A stretch of 7,523 bases of DNA from an uncultured Eubacteriales bacterium (lineage in GTDB: Bacteria > Bacillota > Clostridia > Oscillospirales > Oscillospiraceae). The stretch lies in the NCBI GenBank assembly GCA_900546515.1, contig URDG01000046.1, forward strand, positions 1 through 7,523. Direction: 5' to 3'. Within the stretch, counting starts at the first letter, position 1, and the number at the start of each line of letters is the position of its first letter. Made by a program: the position numbers and the translations under genes. Below the pieces are notes generated by a model, which saw nothing but the letters and a program-made list of their open reading frames with translations, was not told the origin of the DNA and made no database searches. This document shows positions 6,028 to 7,523 of the stretch, in pieces.

Positions 6028-6176
6028 TTGCAGTCACCACCTTTCGCAGCAAGGGACACACCGTTTGTCATTGCATGGTGGAGAAGTCGGTACATTTGAT
6101 TGTCAAGGTACAAATCTGTATTGATATGCGCCGCACGATAGTAGTATGCGGTCATCTTGTCTGGCTGCTGTTTCAT
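6024..6176 (-). CDS. 50-residue protein resembling a resolvase N-terminus without the catalytic serine
   Basis: This small gene is clearly translated: ATG 6176 has a perfect AGGAGG site, and its stop overlaps the recombinase start as ATGA. I know no named family for it. Its sequence from residue 8, MTAYYYRAAH then LDNQMYRLLHHAMTNG, lines up with the start of the neighbouring recombinase (ITALYERLSQ, then IANQKKILERYCKDHG) with a four-residue gap: T-A-x-Y-x-R, the N-Q pair, a Leu and the closing Gly are shared. The position of the nucleophilic Ser is Ala and there are no later catalytic residues, so it cannot recombine DNA itself. It might be a remnant, a regulator or a partner of the recombinase; the function is unknown. 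Upstream ATG and other codons in this frame lie in or before the predicted promoter, so they cannot be starts from it. Confidence 0.75.
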   Translation of the reverse strand: MKQQPDKMTAYYYRAAHINTDLYLDNQMYRLLHHAMTNGVSLAAKGGDCK

Positions 6177-6204
6177 GTTTACCTCCTGTTCCGGCAGCCG
6201 GACA

Positions 6205-6247
6205 AACAGGTTGCTCATATTATACCATAAAACCTGTTCGCCGTCAG
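6205..6247 (-). promoter_or_regulatory. Recombinase-operon promoter with an inverted-repeat operator over the -10
   Basis: On the minus strand CTGACG (6242-6247, 4/6) and a perfect TATAAT (6219-6224) are 17 bases apart, with transcription expected near 6212. The perfect 8-bp inverted repeat AACAGGTT (6205-6212) / AACCTGTT (6231-6238), separated by 18 bases, is centred almost exactly on the -10. This is the usual geometry of a repressor operator covering a promoter. The predicted start falls within one arm, so the repeat probably acts as DNA rather than as an RNA hairpin. It would control the 50-residue protein and the recombinase. The repressor is not identifiable in the window. Confidence 0.65.
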
Positions 6248-6262
6248 TAGGCAAGATGTTAA

Positions 6263-6436
6263 TTATTTGTGGCTCTTTGCCTGCTGCATATCATTTCTTA
6301 TCATGCGGCGAATTTTTGTCGCGGCGTCCTCTTTTGCGCCGTCCTTAACGACGGCTTTCACGATATATGTCATGTCCCCGATTTTGTACTCTCGTACAAC
6401 GGGGACATTTGCTTTCTGATTGATTGCTGTGTTCAT
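6263..6436 (-). CDS. tnpW: TnpW-type transposon-encoded small protein
   Basis: A 57-residue protein that I recognise as the TnpW family of Tn4451-like and related clostridial elements, from the core EYKIGDMTYIVKAVVKDGAKEDA (about residues 16-38) followed by a basic helix with KIRRMIRND. The family's function is not established; its members lie beside a large serine recombinase. The N-terminus is short and polar and there is no membrane segment. The ATG at 6436 has a GGGGGA site about ten bases upstream. The frame is open for 70 further codons upstream, but that part crosses several stable hairpins and has no good start, so I treat it as leader. The gene lies 86 bases before the ATG of the 50-residue gene, with the recombinase promoter in between. 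Confidence 0.75.
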   Translation of the reverse strand: MNTAINQKANVPVVREYKIGDMTYIVKAVVKDGAKEDAATKIRRMIRNDMQQAKSHK

Positions 6437-6836
6437 AGAAATAAATCCCCCTTTCATGGGATAGAAAAATAAATCAAAATAAAGAAGCTCAAAGGACGGC
6501 TGCTGGCGCAGCTCCACGGGAGTTCCACCCCTCCGACGGTCTGCCGGAGATCCGCTCATTGCCTGCGACGGTTTTATCACGCTCGGACTGTGACTGCGAA
6601 TGAGTACCATTGTTCCTTCTGCGCGTCCTCGCCCGCAAGCTGCCACGCTGCATTACGGTGATAGTGTTTGTCGCTCGGCATATCCTCCCGGATATGTGTC
6701 TTGGCGCATCCGCCGCACGGCTCGACGCAAAAGGGATGTGTCCTTTGTGCTTTATGACGCGGCGGGCGCGTGTTTGTCAAGGAGCATCAGCCGAATCAGA
6801 CGGAAAGGGGAATGAAACGCTTGTCCGGCAGTCGGG
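6437..6836 (-). other. 400-bp hairpin-rich non-coding stretch ahead of tnpW, possible leader RNA
   Basis: No convincing gene is seen in these 400 bases. On the minus strand TTGACA (6775-6780) and CATAAA (6751-6756) with an 18-base spacer could be a promoter for tnpW. Downstream on the same strand follow several hairpins: 6727-6750 (arms of eight and nine bases with one bulge), 6679-6696 (seven perfect pairs), 6531-6549 (five pairs plus inner pairing), 6512-6522 (four pairs) and 6499-6512 (five pairs, GCTGC/GCAGC). A T-rich run then leads into the tnpW ribosome binding site. This could be a structured 5' leader of tnpW. A 34-codon frame at 6577-6681 has GGGAGG only two bases before its ATG, inside a hairpin, and I do not call it a gene. 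Confidence 0.45.
6679..6696 (-). other. Perfect 7-bp hairpin with a GNRA-type loop
   Basis: On the minus strand CATATCC and GGATATG pair perfectly around the four-base loop GGGA, which fits the GNRA tetraloop pattern. The loop plus stem also spells GGGAGG followed by ATG, so a Shine-Dalgarno-like sequence and a potential start would be hidden in the structure. It lies about 50 bases downstream of a possible promoter in the tnpW leader. Confidence 0.5.
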
Positions 6837-7076
6837 TCAATTCACCCGAAAAGTAAGAATCTTCGTTATGAGCTTCGTTTCCAGCCTACGGCGCAGTTCT
6901 TCGTCCACACACAAATGAGGGTTGTCGTATTCGTCGTACAGCTCGCGCAACGACAGTCTGGCTATGTACCCCTCGTAGTGTTTCAAAACAGCGTTGATGG
7001 CTTCGACATCGCCGCCTGCCGCTTTCTGAATGACAGAAAAGGGCAGCAGATGCGCTTTCACATTGTTATGTGTCAT
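6837..7076 (-). CDS. Helix-turn-helix domain protein (HTH_16 type) of conjugative elements
   Basis: A 79-residue protein matching the small HTH_16 proteins found next to Orf7-like sigma factors in Tn916-type and related clostridial elements. The characteristic N-terminal part is HLLPFSVIQKAAGGDVEAINAVLKHYEGYIARLS (residues 9-42): a helix with IxxAxxGDxxAxxxVxxxYxxYI spacing as in sigma-factor region 2-like helices. The acidic C-terminal half ends in LETKLITKILTF. It probably helps control element genes, but its exact role is not settled. The ATG at 7076 overlaps the last 11 bases of the sigma-factor gene and its GGGAGGT site lies inside that gene's end, so the two are translationally coupled. 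Downstream comes the 400-bp hairpin-rich stretch; near its stop is a small inverted repeat (CGGGT/ACCCG, 6833-6848). Confidence 0.82.
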   Translation of the reverse strand: MTHNNVKAHLLPFSVIQKAAGGDVEAINAVLKHYEGYIARLSLRELYDEYDNPHLCVDEELRRRLETKLITKILTFRVN

Positions 7077-7494
7077 CTGTGTTACCTCCCATCAGTTCTT
7101 TCAGCAGCTTCAAGGTGCTTGTCCTGCGGTATGCAACGGAGCTGCGTACCATATTCAGCAGCTTGGCGATCTCGTTGTCCGACATATCAAGGAAATAGGA
7201 CAGCAGGATAATATCGCGCTTGTCCATCGGCAGGGCTGCAATCGCCTGCGCCAGATCGTCATTTTCGATATACACCGCATAATCAAGAACGCCAAAGGTC
7301 TTGTCCTCTACAAAATAGAGATCGCAGACGGAAAGCTGCTCCATAACTTCAACCGGCAGATCGGAAAAGGAAATCTCACGGTTTCTTTTCCGTGCAAGTT
7401 CGTCCTGGTAGTCCCGCGCTTCGTTCCGCAGTACCTTTTTGCAAAACGCATCAAAGGAGTGCTGGATGTGTTCTTCGTGCGAATGAGGCTTCAT
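7066..7494 (-). CDS. Sigma-70-family RNA polymerase sigma factor, Tn916 Orf7-like
   Basis: A 142-residue small sigma-factor-like protein of the kind encoded by Tn916 (Orf7) and many clostridial integrative elements, where it positively regulates element gene expression. The N-terminal part (1-45, HSFDAFCKKVLRNEARDYQDELARKRNRE) is typical of the family. Region 4 is clear at about 83-136: LAQAIAALPMDKRDIILLSYFLDMSDNEIAKLLNM, then the recognition helix VRSSVAYRRTSTLKLLKEL. A full region 2 is not visible. The ATG at 7494 is preceded by an excellent GGGAGGTG site (7500-7507). The promoter lies outside the window. It overlaps the HTH_16 gene by 11 bases and is the first complete element gene from the right edge. 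Confidence 0.88.
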   Translation of the reverse strand: MKPHSHEEHIQHSFDAFCKKVLRNEARDYQDELARKRNREISFSDLPVEVMEQLSVCDLYFVEDKTFGVLDYAVYIENDDLAQAIAALPMDKRDIILLSYFLDMSDNEIAKLLNMVRSSVAYRRTSTLKLLKELMGGNTDDT

Positions 7495-7523
7495 GTATTC
7501 ACCTCCCTTCGCGTCCGCAAAGG

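Larger units (their letters stand above)
4223..7523. mobile_element. Left end of an integrated Tn4451/Tn916-like element with a large serine recombinase; incomplete at the right edge
   Basis: Everything right of sigE looks like one integrated element. A large serine recombinase reads toward the sigE end. Behind it come a resolvase-like micro-protein, a TnpW-type protein, an HTH_16 protein and an Orf7-like sigma factor, all minus strand, tightly spaced or overlapping and with strong AGGAGG-type sites. This set is familiar from clostridial integrative conjugative or mobilisable elements. The left boundary is not exact: no duplicated target can be seen because the other end is outside the window, and serine recombinase elements leave only a very short core repeat. 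It should lie between the sigE stop (4195) and the recombinase stop (4264); I place it just after the hairpin at 4201-4222. No cargo or conjugation gene falls inside the window. Confidence 0.8.

Noticed and set aside
6577..6780. Possible 67-codon or 34-codon protein on the minus strand
   Set aside because: The long version starts with a TTG that is itself the candidate -35 element. The short one has its GGGAGG only two bases from the ATG and inside a perfect hairpin. No recognised domain.
4201..6852. Shared 11-base TCACCCGAAAA at 4201-4211 and 6842-6852, considered as attachment-site repeats
   Set aside because: Repeats of this length are expected by chance in a window this size. The second copy lies inside the element next to the HTH_16 stop, not at a plausible end.
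1..7523. CRISPR arrays, tRNA or rRNA genes and insertion sequences with terminal inverted repeats
   Set aside because: No regularly spaced repeats, tRNA cloverleaf, rRNA sequence or DDE-transposase-like reading frame was seen.

Overview
The window comes from a spore-forming, moderately GC-rich Firmicute, most likely a gut member of the Oscillospiraceae/Clostridia. The basis is an unmistakable spoIIGA-sigE sporulation pair, a Gram-positive-style pyrH-frr-uppS cluster with strong GGAGG ribosome binding sites, and an element of the clostridial Tn4451/Tn916-like kind beside them. No species can be named from the sequence alone.

Left part (1-2522, minus strand): a housekeeping run reading right to left. 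It holds an EamA/DMT-family membrane transporter, pyrH (UMP kinase), frr (ribosome recycling factor) and the first 76 codons of uppS (undecaprenyl diphosphate synthase), which runs off the left edge. The transporter sits where rpsB-tsf usually precede pyrH. A second promoter may serve frr.

Middle (2523-4195): a 135-bp divergent control region, then spoIIGA and sigE on the plus strand. SpoIIGA is the membrane aspartic protease that processes pro-sigma-E; SigE is the mother-cell sigma factor and still carries its pro-sequence. The spoIIGA promoter has near-consensus -35 and -10 elements with an unusually long 21-bp spacer, like the Spo0A-activated spoIIG promoter of Bacillus. Its -10 is so close to the start codon that the mRNA may be leaderless. 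A Spo0A-box-like sequence coincides with the -35 of the leftward transporter-pyrH-frr-uppS promoter, which suggests one regulator could switch between the growth operon and the sporulation operon.

Right part (about 4223-7523): one end of an integrated mobile element, inserted directly after sigE, where sigG is commonly found. All its genes read leftward. From the right edge they are an Orf7-like sigma factor, an HTH_16 protein, a 400-bp hairpin-rich non-coding stretch, tnpW, a 50-residue protein resembling a resolvase N-terminus without the catalytic serine, and a 587-residue large serine recombinase. The recombinase operon has its own promoter, whose -10 lies inside a perfect 8-bp inverted repeat that looks like an operator. 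Terminators at the sigE/recombinase boundary appear to insulate chromosome from element. The rest of the element lies beyond the right edge.
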